Shown one piece after another: positions 53,002-62,315 of a stretch of 64,000 bases of DNA. Below the pieces are notes generated by a model. It saw only the letters and a program-made list of their open reading frames with translations, ran no database searches and was not told where the DNA came from. This DNA is from Ruegeria pomeroyi. GTDB lineage: Bacteria > Pseudomonadota > Alphaproteobacteria > Rhodobacterales > Rhodobacteraceae. Position numbers and translations under genes: made by a program. The stretch spans positions 62,001-126,000 of the forward strand of contig NZ_JAGQAG010000004.1 in the NCBI RefSeq assembly GCF_021405525.1. The letters run 5' to 3'. The first letter of the stretch is position 1; every line of letters begins with the position of its first letter.

Positions 53002-53802
53002 TCAGTTGATTGATTTCAGAAACTGTTTCAGCCGCTCGGATTGCGGATTGCCAAAGATCTGGTCGGGTGGCCCCTGTTCCTCGATCCGGCCTTGATAAAG
53101 ATACACCACATGGTCGGCGACCTCGCGGGCAAAGTTCATCTCATGCGTGACCACCAGCATGGTGCGCCCCTCTGCGGCAAGGTCGCGCATCACGCCCAGC
53201 ACCTCGCCCACCAGCTCGGGGTCCAGCGCCGAGGTCGGTTCGTCAAACAGCATCACCGCCGGGTCCACCGCCAGCGCGCGCGCGATGGCGGCGCGCTGCT
53301 GCTGACCACCGGACAGGAACAGCGGATAGGTGTCCTCCTTCTCGGCGAGGCCCACCCGCGCAAGCAGGGCGCGCGCCTTTTCGATCGCCTGCGCGCGCGG
53401 CACTTTCAGCACATGCACCGGCACTTCGATCACGTTTTCCAGCAGGGTGCGGTGGGTCCACAGGTTGAACGACTGGAACACCATCGCCAGCCGGGTGCGC
53501 ACCCGCTCCAGCTGCTTGCGGTCGGCAGCGGTGCCATCGGCGCGCATGCGGATTTCCTCGCCGCCGATCACGATCCGGCCCGAGCTGGGGGTTTCCAGAA
53601 AGTTGATGCAGCGTAGCATGGTCGACTTGCCCGAGCCCGAGCCGCCGATGATCGCGATCACATCGCCCCGGTTCGCGGTCAGCGACACGCCCTTGAGCAC
53701 TTCGAGATCGCCAAAGGATTTATGCAGATCCTCGATCAGCAATGTCCCCGCCAAATCGCTGGCGGCCCCCGCGTCGGGCGTCAGTTCCTGCGTTGCTGTC
53801 AC
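53002..53802 (-). CDS. polar amino-acid ABC transporter ATP-binding protein (HisP-like)
   Basis: This 266-residue ATPase has Walker A GGSGSGKST, signature LSGGQQQRAAIARAL and Walker B AVMLFDEPTSALDPE. The start is taken as the GTG at 53802 preceded by AGGGGGA; an upstream in-frame start at 53874 overlaps the palindromic operator. It leads the minus-strand transport operon divergent from the TetR gene. Confidence 0.9.
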   Translation of the reverse strand: MTATQELTPDAGAASDLAGTLLIEDLHKSFGDLEVLKGVSLTANRGDVIAIIGGSGSGKSTMLRCINFLETPSSGRIVIGGEEIRMRADGTAADRKQLERVRTRLAMVFQSFNLWTHRTLLENVIEVPVHVLKVPRAQAIEKARALLARVGLAEKEDTYPLFLSGGQQQRAAIARALAVDPAVMLFDEPTSALDPELVGEVLGVMRDLAAEGRTMLVVTHEMNFAREVADHVVYLYQGRIEEQGPPDQIFGNPQSERLKQFLKSIN

Positions 53803-53852
53803 GCCATCCCCCTGACTTTCCGGTTGCCTTTTCGGCCCGGCTCTGTTTATAT

Positions 53853-53868
53853 TTATACAGATGTATAA
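53853..53868. promoter_or_regulatory. TetR-type operator in divergent promoter
   Basis: TTATACA-GA-TGTATAA has perfect 7-bp arms with a 2-bp centre in an AT-rich patch. It lies between the importer operon and the TetR gene, well placed to control both directions. Assignment to the adjacent TetR is inference. Confidence 0.65.
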
Positions 53869-53922
53869 CAACATGAGCGACGCAAATCAAGCCCGCTTTT
53901 CACCCCGCAGGAGGCCCCGCCC

Positions 53923-54570
53923 TTGGACAGCCCACGCCGCAGCTTTACCCGCGAATCCGCCGAACACCGGCGCGAGGCGCTGATCCGGGCGACGCTGACC
54001 CTGATCGGGCGCAAGGGTGTGCAGGCAGCGACCGTGCGCGGCATCGCGGACGAGGCGGGCGTGACGCTGGGTCTGATCCGGCACTATTTCGATGGCAAGG
54101 ACGAACTGATCTATGCCGCCTATCAGGCACATATGAGCCAGCTGACCGATGCCACGATGGAAGGCCCCCGCCGGGCGGGCGAACCGGCGGCGCACCAATT
54201 GGCGCGCATTGTGCGCGCCAGCCTGACCCCCCCGGTCAGCAGCCCACAGGCAGTGGGTCTGTGGGCCGGGTTCCTCAACATGGTGCAGCGCGACCCGCGC
54301 ATGGCCGAGGTGCACAGCCGCACCTATTACGACTTTCGCGACCGCTTGCAGGCACTGATCGCCCCTGCGCTGGAAGAGGCAGGTGAAACCCCCACGCCCG
54401 AGCGGCTGCGCGCGTTGGCCATCGCCTGTAACGCCGTCATCGACGGGCTCTGGCTGGAGGGCGGCGCTCTGCCCGATGCCTTTGATCCGGGCGAACTTGT
54501 GAACATCGGCCTGACCTCGGTCGGCGCCATTCTGGGACTGACCCTGAACGATCCGGGAGAAGAGGCATGA
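53923..54570 (+). CDS. TetR family regulator (BetI-like)
   Basis: This 215-residue protein starts at TTG 53923. It has a BetI-like helix-turn-helix (REALIRATLTLIGRKGVQAATVRGIADEAGVTLGLIRHYFDGKDEL) and a C-terminal domain with AIACNAVIDGLWLEGGAL, common to TetR_C_6. It overlaps the transaminase start by four bases. It is the likely regulator of both the importer and the catabolic genes. The inducer is unknown. Confidence 0.87.
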   Translation: MDSPRRSFTRESAEHRREALIRATLTLIGRKGVQAATVRGIADEAGVTLGLIRHYFDGKDELIYAAYQAHMSQLTDATMEGPRRAGEPAAHQLARIVRASLTPPVSSPQAVGLWAGFLNMVQRDPRMAEVHSRTYYDFRDRLQALIAPALEEAGETPTPERLRALAIACNAVIDGLWLEGGALPDAFDPGELVNIGLTSVGAILGLTLNDPGEEA

Positions 54571-55754
54571 AAACAACCGCCATTACCCGCCGCCTGGCCG
54601 ATCTGGGCGGCGCCAAATGGGGCATCTACCTGCGCGCCAAGGCGATGATCGCCCAGGGCGCCGATGTGATCAGCCTGACCATCGGCGAGCCGGACGTGCC
54701 GCCACCGACCGAGTTGATGGATGTGGCCGAGGCCGCGATGCGCGCCGGGCGCACTACCTATTCCGACGGCGCGGGCGAGCCGGGCCTGCGCGCGGCACTC
54801 GCCGAACGCTACAGCGCCAACACCGGGCGGGCGATTTCGGACGCGCAGGTCATGTGCTTTCCGGGCACCCAGACCGCGCTCTACGCGGTGTTGATGGGCG
54901 TGGCCGAGGAAGGCGACGAGGTGCTGGTGGGCGATCCCATGTATGCCACCTATGCCGGGGTGATCCGCGCCACCGGCGCCGATCTGGTGCCGGTGCCGCT
55001 GCGGCCCGAAAACGGGTTTCGCATTTCAGCCGACGATATCGCCGCGCGCATCACGCCGCGCAGCCGCGCCATCCTGCTTACGACGCCCCACAACCCCACT
55101 GGCGCCATCCTGACGCCCGAGGATATCGCCGCAATTGGCGACCTCGCCCGCAAGCATGATCTGTGGATCATCTCGGACGAGGTTTACGAGCAGCTGGTTT
55201 TCGACGGGCAACGCTTTACGTCGCCGCTTGCCCGGCCTGATCTGGCCGAGCGGGTGATCGTGGTCTCGTCGATCTCGAAATCCCACGCCGCGCCGGGGTT
55301 CCGCAGTGGCTGGTGCATCGGACCCGAGGTGTTTACCGCCGCGCTGCTGCCGTTGTCGGAAACCATGCTTTTCGGCAACCAGCCCTTTATCGCCGACATG
55401 ACCGAGGCGGCGGTGCGCAACGGCTCCTCTGTTGCACCGGGCATGCGGGCACGGTTCGCCGCGCGGGCGGACCGGCTGGCCGCGCGGCTGAACGGGCAGA
55501 CCTGCCTGCGCGTGCTGAAACCGCAGGCCGGCATGTTCGCGATGATCGATGTCACCGGCACCGGCATGACGGGCGAGGCCTATGCCGAACACCTGCTGGA
55601 TCATGCCGGAGTGGCGGTGATGCCGGGCGCCTCGTTCGGCGACACGATCGACGGCTGGGTCCGGGTGGCGCTGACCGCCGGGGACGCGGCCTTTGACACC
55701 GCCTGCGAGCGCATCGCCGCCCATGCGGCGCAATTCCAGAGCGAGGACGCCTGA
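54567..55754 (+). CDS. aruH: PLP-dependent aminotransferase, arginine:pyruvate transaminase-like
   Basis: This 395-residue fold-type I transaminase has TTPHNPTGA, ISDEVYEQLVF and the PLP Lys238 in SSISKSHAAPGFRSGW. Its pattern follows AruH (ITPRSRAILLTTPHNPTGA, GMFAMIDV, GVAVMPGASFG). AruH converts arginine to 5-guanidino-2-oxopentanoate. The next gene looks like the matching decarboxylase, which supports this. Other alpha-amino acid substrates remain possible. Confidence 0.75.
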   Translation: MKTTAITRRLADLGGAKWGIYLRAKAMIAQGADVISLTIGEPDVPPPTELMDVAEAAMRAGRTTYSDGAGEPGLRAALAERYSANTGRAISDAQVMCFPGTQTALYAVLMGVAEEGDEVLVGDPMYATYAGVIRATGADLVPVPLRPENGFRISADDIAARITPRSRAILLTTPHNPTGAILTPEDIAAIGDLARKHDLWIISDEVYEQLVFDGQRFTSPLARPDLAERVIVVSSISKSHAAPGFRSGWCIGPEVFTAALLPLSETMLFGNQPFIADMTEAAVRNGSSVAPGMRARFAARADRLAARLNGQTCLRVLKPQAGMFAMIDVTGTGMTGEAYAEHLLDHAGVAVMPGASFGDTIDGWVRVALTAGDAAFDTACERIAAHAAQFQSEDA

Positions 55755-57355
55755 TGACAACTGTGGGAGAGGCGCTGGTGGCAGGTCTTGCCGCACGCGG
55801 GGTGACCTGTGTGTTCGGCATTCCCGGCGTGCACACGATCGAGATGTATCGCGGTCTGGCTGCTTCGGGTATCCGTCATGTCACCCCGCGCCACGAGCAG
55901 GGCGCCGGGTTCATGGCCGATGGCTATGCCCGGGCCTCGGGGCGGCCCGGCGTGGCCTTTGTCATCACCGGACCGGGGGTGACCAACACGCTGACCGCGA
56001 TGGGACAGGCTCGCGCAGACAGCGTGCCGATGCTGGTGGTTTCGGGCGTGAACACCCGCGCCAGCCTGGGGCGCGGCATGGGGCATCTGCACGAATTGCC
56101 CGATCAGCTGGCGCTGGTCTCGCAGGTGGCGCTGGAGGCGCATCGCATCTCGCAGACGGATCAGCTGGCCCCGGCATTGGGATCGGTGTTTGACCGGTTC
56201 GCCACAGGTCGCGGCGGTCCCTGTCATATCGAGGTGCCGCTGGACGTGGCCGGGATCGATTTCGACGGTGCCCTGCCCGCCGCTGCTCCCGCAAAGCCCG
56301 ATGAACCAGAGGCCACGTTGCTCGACTCTGCTGCCGCACGACTCGACGCCGCGCGACGCCCGGTGATCCTGATCGGAGGCGGGGCAAAGGGCATTGAAGC
56401 GGCTGTTCTGGCGCTGGCCGAACGGCTGGATGCGCCGGTGGTGCAGACGGTGAACGCGCGCGGGCTGATGCATGGCCATCCCCTGACCGTTGCCGCCAGC
56501 CCCAGCCTTGATGCGGTACGCAACCTGATCGCAGGCGCTGACCGGGTGCTGGCCATCGGGACCGAGCTCGGCCCGACCGATTACGACATGTATGCCACCG
56601 GCACCATGCCACAGATGGCTGGGCTGATCCGCATCGACATCTGCGACGCTCAGCTTGCCGGCCACCCCGCCGACCTGACGATCCGGGGAGACGCGGGTAC
56701 CGCCGTGGCGGGGCTGTTGGCGCGGCTGCCCGAGGGTGCGCGCAACCACGACGGCGCCGCCCGCGCCAGCGCCGCCCGGCATGCGGCGCGTGAGGAAATC
56801 GGCCCCTATATGCGCAGCATGGTCGAGATGCTGGAAGCCGCGCGCGATGCGGTGCCAGGCGCGCTGATGGTGGGGGATTCTACCCAGCCGATCTATGCCG
56901 GCAACCTTGTCTACGACCACGACCGCCCCGGCGGCTGGTTCAACGCCGCCACTGGGTTCGGCGCACTGGGCTATGGTATCCCTGCCGCCATCGGCGCCGC
57001 CATCGCAGCCCCCGAAACGCCGGTGATCTGCATCGCGGGCGATGGCGGGGCGCAGTTCAGCCTGACCGAGTTGATGGTCGCCCGCGACGAGGCGCTGCCC
57101 ATCACATTCGTGATCTGGAACAGTCGCGGTTATCGCGAGATTGACATGTCGATGCGCGCGGTGGGTGTCTCGGTGGTGGGTTGCGATCCCACCCCGCCCG
57201 ATTTCGCCGCTATCGCCGCTGCCTGCGGCATGCCCTACAGCATTTGCGCCGCCGACAATCCGGCGGGCTTTGCCACCGCCCTGACCAAGGCCTGGCGCCA
57301 TGCCGGTCCCACGCTCATCGAAATCGACGCGCCCTATGCGCCGGAACAGGATTGA
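55754..57355 (+). CDS. aruI: ThDP-dependent 2-oxoacid decarboxylase, 5-guanidino-2-oxopentanoate decarboxylase-like
   Basis: This 533-residue ThDP enzyme of the acetolactate-synthase fold has the catalytic Glu48 (RHEQGAGFMADGYAR) and a ThDP/Mg motif GDGGAQFSLTELMVARDEALPITFVIWN. It overlaps the transaminase stop by one base. As the partner of an AruH-like enzyme it fits AruI of the arginine transaminase pathway, giving 4-guanidinobutanal. Acetolactate synthase is less likely because no regulatory subunit is nearby. Confidence 0.78.
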   Translation: MTTVGEALVAGLAARGVTCVFGIPGVHTIEMYRGLAASGIRHVTPRHEQGAGFMADGYARASGRPGVAFVITGPGVTNTLTAMGQARADSVPMLVVSGVNTRASLGRGMGHLHELPDQLALVSQVALEAHRISQTDQLAPALGSVFDRFATGRGGPCHIEVPLDVAGIDFDGALPAAAPAKPDEPEATLLDSAAARLDAARRPVILIGGGAKGIEAAVLALAERLDAPVVQTVNARGLMHGHPLTVAASPSLDAVRNLIAGADRVLAIGTELGPTDYDMYATGTMPQMAGLIRIDICDAQLAGHPADLTIRGDAGTAVAGLLARLPEGARNHDGAARASAARHAAREEIGPYMRSMVEMLEAARDAVPGALMVGDSTQPIYAGNLVYDHDRPGGWFNAATGFGALGYGIPAAIGAAIAAPETPVICIAGDGGAQFSLTELMVARDEALPITFVIWNSRGYREIDMSMRAVGVSVVGCDPTPPDFAAIAAACGMPYSICAADNPAGFATALTKAWRHAGPTLIEIDAPYAPEQD

Positions 57356-57361
57356 TCCGCC

Positions 57362-58144
57362 ATGACCGACCCGACCTATGAATTCACCCGCGCGATCACC
57401 CGCCGCCCCGCGCCCAGCGTTATCGACGGACTCAGGGCCGAGGATATCGGCACCCCCGATCTGGCCCGCATGCAAAAGGCGCATGACCACTATGTCGCCA
57501 CCCTGAAAAGCACCGGTGCCGAGGTGATCGAACTGCCGCCGCTCGATGCCTATCCCGACGCGCTGTTTGTCGAGGATACCGCGCTTTGCCTGCCCAAGGG
57601 CGCAGTGCTGATGCGCCCGGGCGCCCCCAGCCGCATGGGCGAGGTGGCCGAAATGGCCCCGGCCCTGCGCGTCTGTTACGCCGAGCTACGCGAAATCACC
57701 GGCCCCGGCCATATCGAGGGCGGCGATATCCTGGTCACCGGGCGCGAGATCCTGGTGGGTCGCTCGGACCGGACCGATGCCGCCGGAGTGGCCGAACTGA
57801 CCGATATCGTCGCCGACTGGGGCCATACCCTGCGCGAGGTCTTTACCCCGCCCGGCGTGCTGCATTTCAAGACCGACTGCTCGCTCCTGGATGGCGAGAC
57901 CATTCTGGCGACCGAGCGGCTGGATGCCTCGGGCTGTTTCGAAGGTTACCGGGTGATCCACACCGCCCCGGGAGAAGAGGCCGCAGCCAACTCGATCCGC
58001 TTTAACAATCTAGTGCTGATGCCTGCCGGGTTTCCGAAAACAGCCGAGACCCTCGACAAGGCCGGATTTGAGGTTGTGGAAATCGACAACAGTGAATGCG
58101 CCAAGCTGGATGGCGGCATGTCCTGCCTATCGCTGCGGTTCTGA
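57362..58144 (+). CDS. dimethylargininase (NG,NG-dimethylarginine dimethylaminohydrolase)
   Basis: This 260-residue amidinotransferase-fold enzyme has TRAITRRPAPS, LFVEDTALC, GHIEGGDILVTGREILVG, His168 in LHFKTDCSLLD and the nucleophile Cys255 in DGGMSCLSLRF. It hydrolyses methylated arginine to citrulline and methylamines. Starting six bases after the decarboxylase stop, it ends the operon and links it to methylarginine use. Confidence 0.9.
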   Translation: MTDPTYEFTRAITRRPAPSVIDGLRAEDIGTPDLARMQKAHDHYVATLKSTGAEVIELPPLDAYPDALFVEDTALCLPKGAVLMRPGAPSRMGEVAEMAPALRVCYAELREITGPGHIEGGDILVTGREILVGRSDRTDAAGVAELTDIVADWGHTLREVFTPPGVLHFKTDCSLLDGETILATERLDASGCFEGYRVIHTAPGEEAAANSIRFNNLVLMPAGFPKTAETLDKAGFEVVEIDNSECAKLDGGMSCLSLRF

Positions 58145-58153
58145 CCTTGGAGA

Positions 58154-58178
58154 AGAGAGGCGCAGAGCGCGCCTCTCT
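58154..58178. terminator. bidirectional hairpin between convergent operons
   Basis: AGAGAGGCGC and GCGCCTCTCT form a 10-bp stem with loop AGAGC, 10 bases after the dimethylargininase stop and abutting the stop of the exporter gene. No strong T-run follows, so efficiency is uncertain. Confidence 0.6.
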
Positions 58179-59164
58179 CAAAGCTCGGTCAACAGGACAA
58201 AACCGATGGCGATGGCCAGCAGAAACAAGGTTTCAACCACCAGGATCACGCCATAGCTCGGCTTGACATGGGCAATGGTGGCGAGGCTTGTCTTGACCCC
58301 CAGGGCCGAGATGGCAATCACAAGGCACCAGCGCGACAGGGTGCCGATGGCGTCGATCACCGCTTGCGGGAGCCCGCCGGTATTGGCCAGCACCGCCAAC
58401 ACGATGAACATCACCAGGAACCAGGGCAGGGTGACCCGCTGGCTCTGCGCGCCGCGAAAGCTGAACATCACGACCAGCATCACCACCGGCAGCAGCGCCA
58501 CCCGCACCATCTTGACGAATGTGGCGATGACGCCCGCCTCGTCGCTGATGGAATAGCCCGCGCCGACCACCTGCGCCACGTCATGGATGGTCGCCCCGAT
58601 CAAGAACCCTGATTGCAGATCGCTCATACCCAGGCTGGCGAACAGGATCGGATAGGCGATCATCGCGATAGTCGACAGCGCGGTCACCCCGATCACCACG
58701 AACAGCGTGTCCTGCTCGCGATCGGCCCGCGCCGGCAGGACCGAGGCGATGGCCAGCGCCGCCGACGCCCCGCAGATTGCCACCGAACCGCCCGCCAGCA
58801 GACCAAAGGCCATGCGCCGCCCAAAGAGATAGGACAGCATGGCGCCACAGGCGAGCGTGGCGAGCACAAAGCCCCCCACCGCCGCCACAGCGCCATAGCC
58901 GATGCTTTCCACATCGCCGATGCTCAGCCGCAGGCCCAGCAACCCGACCCCGAACCGCAACAGTGTCTTGGCCGAGAAATCGAGGCCGGGGGCAAAGGCG
59001 GCATCGCGATGCAGAAAGTGAAAGGCCATGCCGATCAGCAGCGCGAACAGCATGGCCGGCGCCCCGTAATGCTCGGACAGAAAGGTAGCGGCGGCGGCCA
59101 CAACGCAGACCAGAAGAATGCCACCAAAGTGGGTGTCCCAACGGGACTTGAGCGCCGATACCAT
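58178..59164 (-). CDS. cuyZ: YeiH/UPF0324 family exporter, probable sulfite/sulfate export
   Basis: This 328-residue protein of about ten helices matches UPF0324 (COG2855): LRFGVGLLGLRLSIGDV, GGSVAICGASAALAIASVL and GATIHDVAQVVGAGYSIS. In sulfonate-degrading bacteria such proteins are encoded beside desulfonating enzymes and are proposed to export sulfite or sulfate. It lies 37 bp downstream of the cysteate sulfo-lyase gene. The symbol follows that context. Confidence 0.8.
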   Translation of the reverse strand: MVSALKSRWDTHFGGILLVCVVAAAATFLSEHYGAPAMLFALLIGMAFHFLHRDAAFAPGLDFSAKTLLRFGVGLLGLRLSIGDVESIGYGAVAAVGGFVLATLACGAMLSYLFGRRMAFGLLAGGSVAICGASAALAIASVLPARADREQDTLFVVIGVTALSTIAMIAYPILFASLGMSDLQSGFLIGATIHDVAQVVGAGYSISDEAGVIATFVKMVRVALLPVVMLVVMFSFRGAQSQRVTLPWFLVMFIVLAVLANTGGLPQAVIDAIGTLSRWCLVIAISALGVKTSLATIAHVKPSYGVILVVETLFLLAIAIGFVLLTEL

Positions 59165-59201
59165 CGGTTATGTCCTTGGCAGGAAGGGGGTAGGGGTGGC
59201 C

Positions 59202-60221
59202 TTAGGCCACCCAGCGTCCCGAATAGTCAAACGCGTTGTCATAGCCGAACAGCGCCACCGCGCCGCCGGTATGCAGGAACACAACCCGCTCGCCCTTCTT
59301 GAAATGCCCCTTGCGGATCAGGTCGATGAAGCCTGCGGCGCCCTTGGCCGAATAGACCGGGTCAAGCAGGATCGCCTCAAGCTCGGCAAACATGCGGATC
59401 GCCTCCAGCCCGCTTTCGGTGGGAATGCCATAGCCTTCGCCGACATAGTCGGTATTGGCGACCACGTCCTCGCGCGCGACGACACCGGGGCAACCCAGCT
59501 TCTCGGCGGTGGCGCAGGCCAGGTTATAGACATTCTCTTCCTGCTTGGGCTTGGGTGCCCGCACACCGATACCCAACAGCGGGATCTGTGCGTTCATCGC
59601 CTGAAGCCCGGTGATCAGACCGGCCTGGGTGCCCGCGCTGCCGGTGGCGTGCACGATATGATCCACCTTCAGCCCGCGCTCGTTGAACTGGTTCAGCATC
59701 TCGAAGGCGCAGTTCACATATCCCAGCGCGCCGGTCGGGTTCGAGCCGCCACCGGGGATGGTATAGACCTTGCGGCCGTCGGCGCGGAACTTCTCGGCGA
59801 CCTGTTCCATCTCGGCATTCATGTCCAGACCGCTGCCCGGACGCTTTTCGGTGGTGGCGCCATGCAGATGGTCCAGCAGCACGTTGCCGTTGTTGTTGTA
59901 GTTCGCGTTGTTCGAGCCGGTCCGGTCCTCGAGAAGGATATGGCAATCCATGCCCAGCTTGGCGGCGAATGCGGCGGTCTGGCGCGCATGGTTCGACTGG
60001 GTCGCGCCCTGCGTCATCACCATGTCGGCGCCCTGCAACTCGGCCTCGGCCATCAGGAATTCCAGCTTGCGGGTCTTGTTGCCGCCGGTGGACAGGCCGG
60101 TGCAATCGTCGCGCTTGATCCAGATCTCGGGCCCGCCCAGTTCGGCGGTCAGCCGGTCCAGCCGTTCCAGCGGCGTCGGCAGATGGGCGATGAAGCGGCG
60201 GGGATAGCGGGCAAGATGCAT
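59202..60221 (-). CDS. cuyA: L-cysteate sulfo-lyase (D-cysteine desulfhydrase/ACC-deaminase family)
   Basis: This 339-residue PLP enzyme has the Lys motif [17 protein letters not shown] and the phosphate-binding [13 protein letters not shown]. CuyA of Ruegeria pomeroyi, which belongs to this family, releases sulfite and ammonia from cysteate to give pyruvate. The downstream UPF0324 exporter and divergent LysR regulator match the cuy arrangement. D-cysteine desulfhydrase is the alternative. The start at 60221 has CAGGAGT upstream. Confidence 0.82.
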   Translation of the reverse strand: MHLARYPRRFIAHLPTPLERLDRLTAELGGPEIWIKRDDCTGLSTGGNKTRKLEFLMAEAELQGADMVMTQGATQSNHARQTAAFAAKLGMDCHILLEDRTGSNNANYNNNGNVLLDHLHGATTEKRPGSGLDMNAEMEQVAEKFRADGRKVYTIPGGGSNPTGALGYVNCAFEMLNQFNERGLKVDHIVHATGSAGTQAGLITGLQAMNAQIPLLGIGVRAPKPKQEENVYNLACATAEKLGCPGVVAREDVVANTDYVGEGYGIPTESGLEAIRMFAELEAILLDPVYSAKGAAGFIDLIRKGHFKKGERVVFLHTGGAVALFGYDNAFDYSGRWVA

Positions 60222-60332
60222 GGTGTTAACTCCTGAATTGGGTTTAAGGCAACTTACCCTCGAATTTCCGGGCAATCTAATGCAAACTGCGCGGGATAAC
60301 ATGCATGATCGGCATATTAGCGGGGCAGGGCG

Positions 60333-61220
60333 ATGCAACTGGACTGGATCGACGATATCCTGGCGGTGATTGACACAGGGTCGCTTGCGGCGGCGGCGGA
60401 ACGCCGGCTGTTGACCCAGCCCGCCTTTACCCGCCGGGTGCGCGGGATCGAGGAGCGGATCGGCGCGGCGCTGTTCGACCGCAGCCGCAAGCCGGTGGCG
60501 GTGCTGCCCGGCGTACTGGCACTGGAACCCGAACTGCGCGAGTTGAGCGGCCGCTTGCGACGATTGCAGCAGGATCTGCGGGTCTCGGCCGAGGATGCCC
60601 GGCGCGGGGTCACCCTGGTCTGTCAGCACGCGATCACCACCACCATCTCGCCCCGGATCGTGCGGGATCTGACCGCGTCTCAGGATATCTCGGTCCGGGT
60701 GCGCTCGGGCAACCGGGACGAATGCCTGATGCTGCTGTTGTCGGGCGAGGCCGATTTCGCGGTCGCCTACGAGGTGCCGGGCGAGCGTGATCCGATGCTG
60801 CCACAAGCCTTTGACCGGGCCGAGCTGGAAACCGACTTGTTGGTGCCCGTGCACGCATCGGGGCTTGAGACGGCAGAGGCCCGCACCGCGATGCCGGTAA
60901 TCGGTTATCCGCCGGATGTGTTCCTGGGACAGGTGTTCGACCGCTTCGTCGCGCCGCGTCTGCCGGCGGGATTCACCTATGAGGTGCGGGCCGAGACCGC
61001 ACTGACGCTCGCGGCCTGTGAATACGCATTGGGTGGCATCGGAGTGGCCTGGTTGCCGTTGACACTGGTGGCACCACATCTGGCGGCGGGGCGACTGTGC
61101 CGGGCCGAGGGCCTGCCGGACCAGCCGCTGACCGTTACCCTGATGCGGCTGTCGGGTGGCAGCCCACGCCGGAGCGATCAAAGCTGGCAGATGCTCAGCG
61201 GCCAGCCCGGCCCCTCATAG
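60333..61220 (+). CDS. cuyR: LysR family regulator, divergent from cuyA
   Basis: This 295-residue LysR protein has an N-terminal winged helix ([44 protein letters not shown]) and a two-lobed effector domain. The 111-bp region shared with cuyA is the expected operator site. It is likely to activate cuyAZ in response to cysteate, by analogy to other sulfonate loci. It ends six bases into the convergent LysR gene. Confidence 0.75.
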   Translation: MQLDWIDDILAVIDTGSLAAAAERRLLTQPAFTRRVRGIEERIGAALFDRSRKPVAVLPGVLALEPELRELSGRLRRLQQDLRVSAEDARRGVTLVCQHAITTTISPRIVRDLTASQDISVRVRSGNRDECLMLLLSGEADFAVAYEVPGERDPMLPQAFDRAELETDLLVPVHASGLETAEARTAMPVIGYPPDVFLGQVFDRFVAPRLPAGFTYEVRAETALTLAACEYALGGIGVAWLPLTLVAPHLAAGRLCRAEGLPDQPLTVTLMRLSGGSPRRSDQSWQMLSGQPGPS

Positions 61221-62099
61221 GGCGTTCCATACTTTCTGGCCGGTCTCGTCCAGACGGTCGCGCGAACAGAACAATGACAGGGTCAGCGGCGCCTGCCAGT
61301 CCGGGCCGCCGATGATGGTGACCCGCCCGGCGGCCAGTTCCTCGGCAATCACGCTTTCGGGCAGCCAGGCCATGCCGCTGCCCGACAGCACCCGCCGCTT
61401 GATCGCCTCGGTCAGTGCATCCATGTAGCGGATCGCCAGCGGCGGGGTGCGATTGCCGATGGTCTGATCGACCACGGTGCCCAGGAAGCTGCTCGGGTCG
61501 TAGCTGAGATAGGGGATCGGCTGACGCCCGTCGCCGTCCAGATCCCAGCCACCCGCCCGCGCGGCGCCGCTCTCGGCCACCGGATACATCAGCTCGACCC
61601 CGATATCCTTGCGCGCGAACTGCTTCTCCTCGAATACCGGCTGCACATCCTGATGCCGATAATAGAGCAGGAAATCGCAGGTGCCGTCCGACAGCAGCTG
61701 GCAACAGGTGCGCAGGTTGTCGGAATAGACCCGCACCCGCAGGTTGGGGATCAGGTCCTCGAACTCGGCGATGCGCCGGGTCAGGTAATTGACCGAGATC
61801 GTGTGCAGCACCGCAAAGCGCTGGAACGCGGTCACCCCCTGTTCCTGCGCGCGCAACACCTGCCGGATATCGGTAAGGCTGGCGATGGCTTCCTGTGCCA
61901 CCGGCAGGAATTGCTGCCCCGCCTCGGTCAACTGAACCGGATAGGTCGAGCGTTTGATCAGTGGGATCCCAAGCCAGTTTTCCAGCGATTTGATGCGGCG
62001 ACTGAACGCGGATTGGGTGATGTTGCGCTCTTCCGAGGCGCGGGTGAAATTCAGCGTCCGCGCCAGGCAGGTGAAATCGCGCAGCCAGTTGATATCCAT
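61215..62099 (-). CDS. LysR family regulator, divergent from TRAP transporter
   Basis: This 294-residue LysR protein has MDINWLRDFTCLARTLNFTRASEERNITQSAFSRRIKSLENWLG and a substrate-binding domain of about 200 residues. It faces the TRAP operon across 216 bp. It probably controls that transporter with the substrate as co-inducer. Confidence 0.85.
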   Translation of the reverse strand: MDINWLRDFTCLARTLNFTRASEERNITQSAFSRRIKSLENWLGIPLIKRSTYPVQLTEAGQQFLPVAQEAIASLTDIRQVLRAQEQGVTAFQRFAVLHTISVNYLTRRIAEFEDLIPNLRVRVYSDNLRTCCQLLSDGTCDFLLYYRHQDVQPVFEEKQFARKDIGVELMYPVAESGAARAGGWDLDGDGRQPIPYLSYDPSSFLGTVVDQTIGNRTPPLAIRYMDALTEAIKRRVLSGSGMAWLPESVIAEELAAGRVTIIGGPDWQAPLTLSLFCSRDRLDETGQKVWNAL

Positions 62100-62315
62100 C
62101 TTTGCGCCCCCGTTTTCACCATAATTGCCTGATTTCGCTTATTTATGCAACATTCGCATAGTTTAATGATGTATTTGAGTTGGCCATAACGCCCGACCCG
62201 TGCCTAGCCTTTTACCAGCATCCGACCGTCACCAGCTGAGGACGCGGAGCACATATGCGGGGCAGACGGCACCAAGAACCGAACCACCCCCGCCCATCCA
62301 ACCGGGAGACACTGA
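62100..62315. promoter_or_regulatory. divergent promoter region, LysR / TRAP operon
   Basis: A 216-bp region with an AT-rich core (62120-62190: CTTATTTATGCAACATTCGC, TAATGATGTATTTG). LysR-type T-N11-A sites are plausible but not unique. GGGAGA precedes the start of the binding-protein gene. Confidence 0.4.

Noticed and set aside
55754-57355. Acetolactate synthase large subunit
   Set aside because: The fold is the same, but there is no small subunit or ilvC nearby, and the AruH-like and dimethylargininase neighbours favour a guanidino-oxoacid decarboxylase.
55601-57490. Very long antisense open frame (about 629 codons)
   Set aside because: It is opposite well-supported aruI and aruH genes and has no family signature. 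Long antisense frames are common in high-GC coding DNA.
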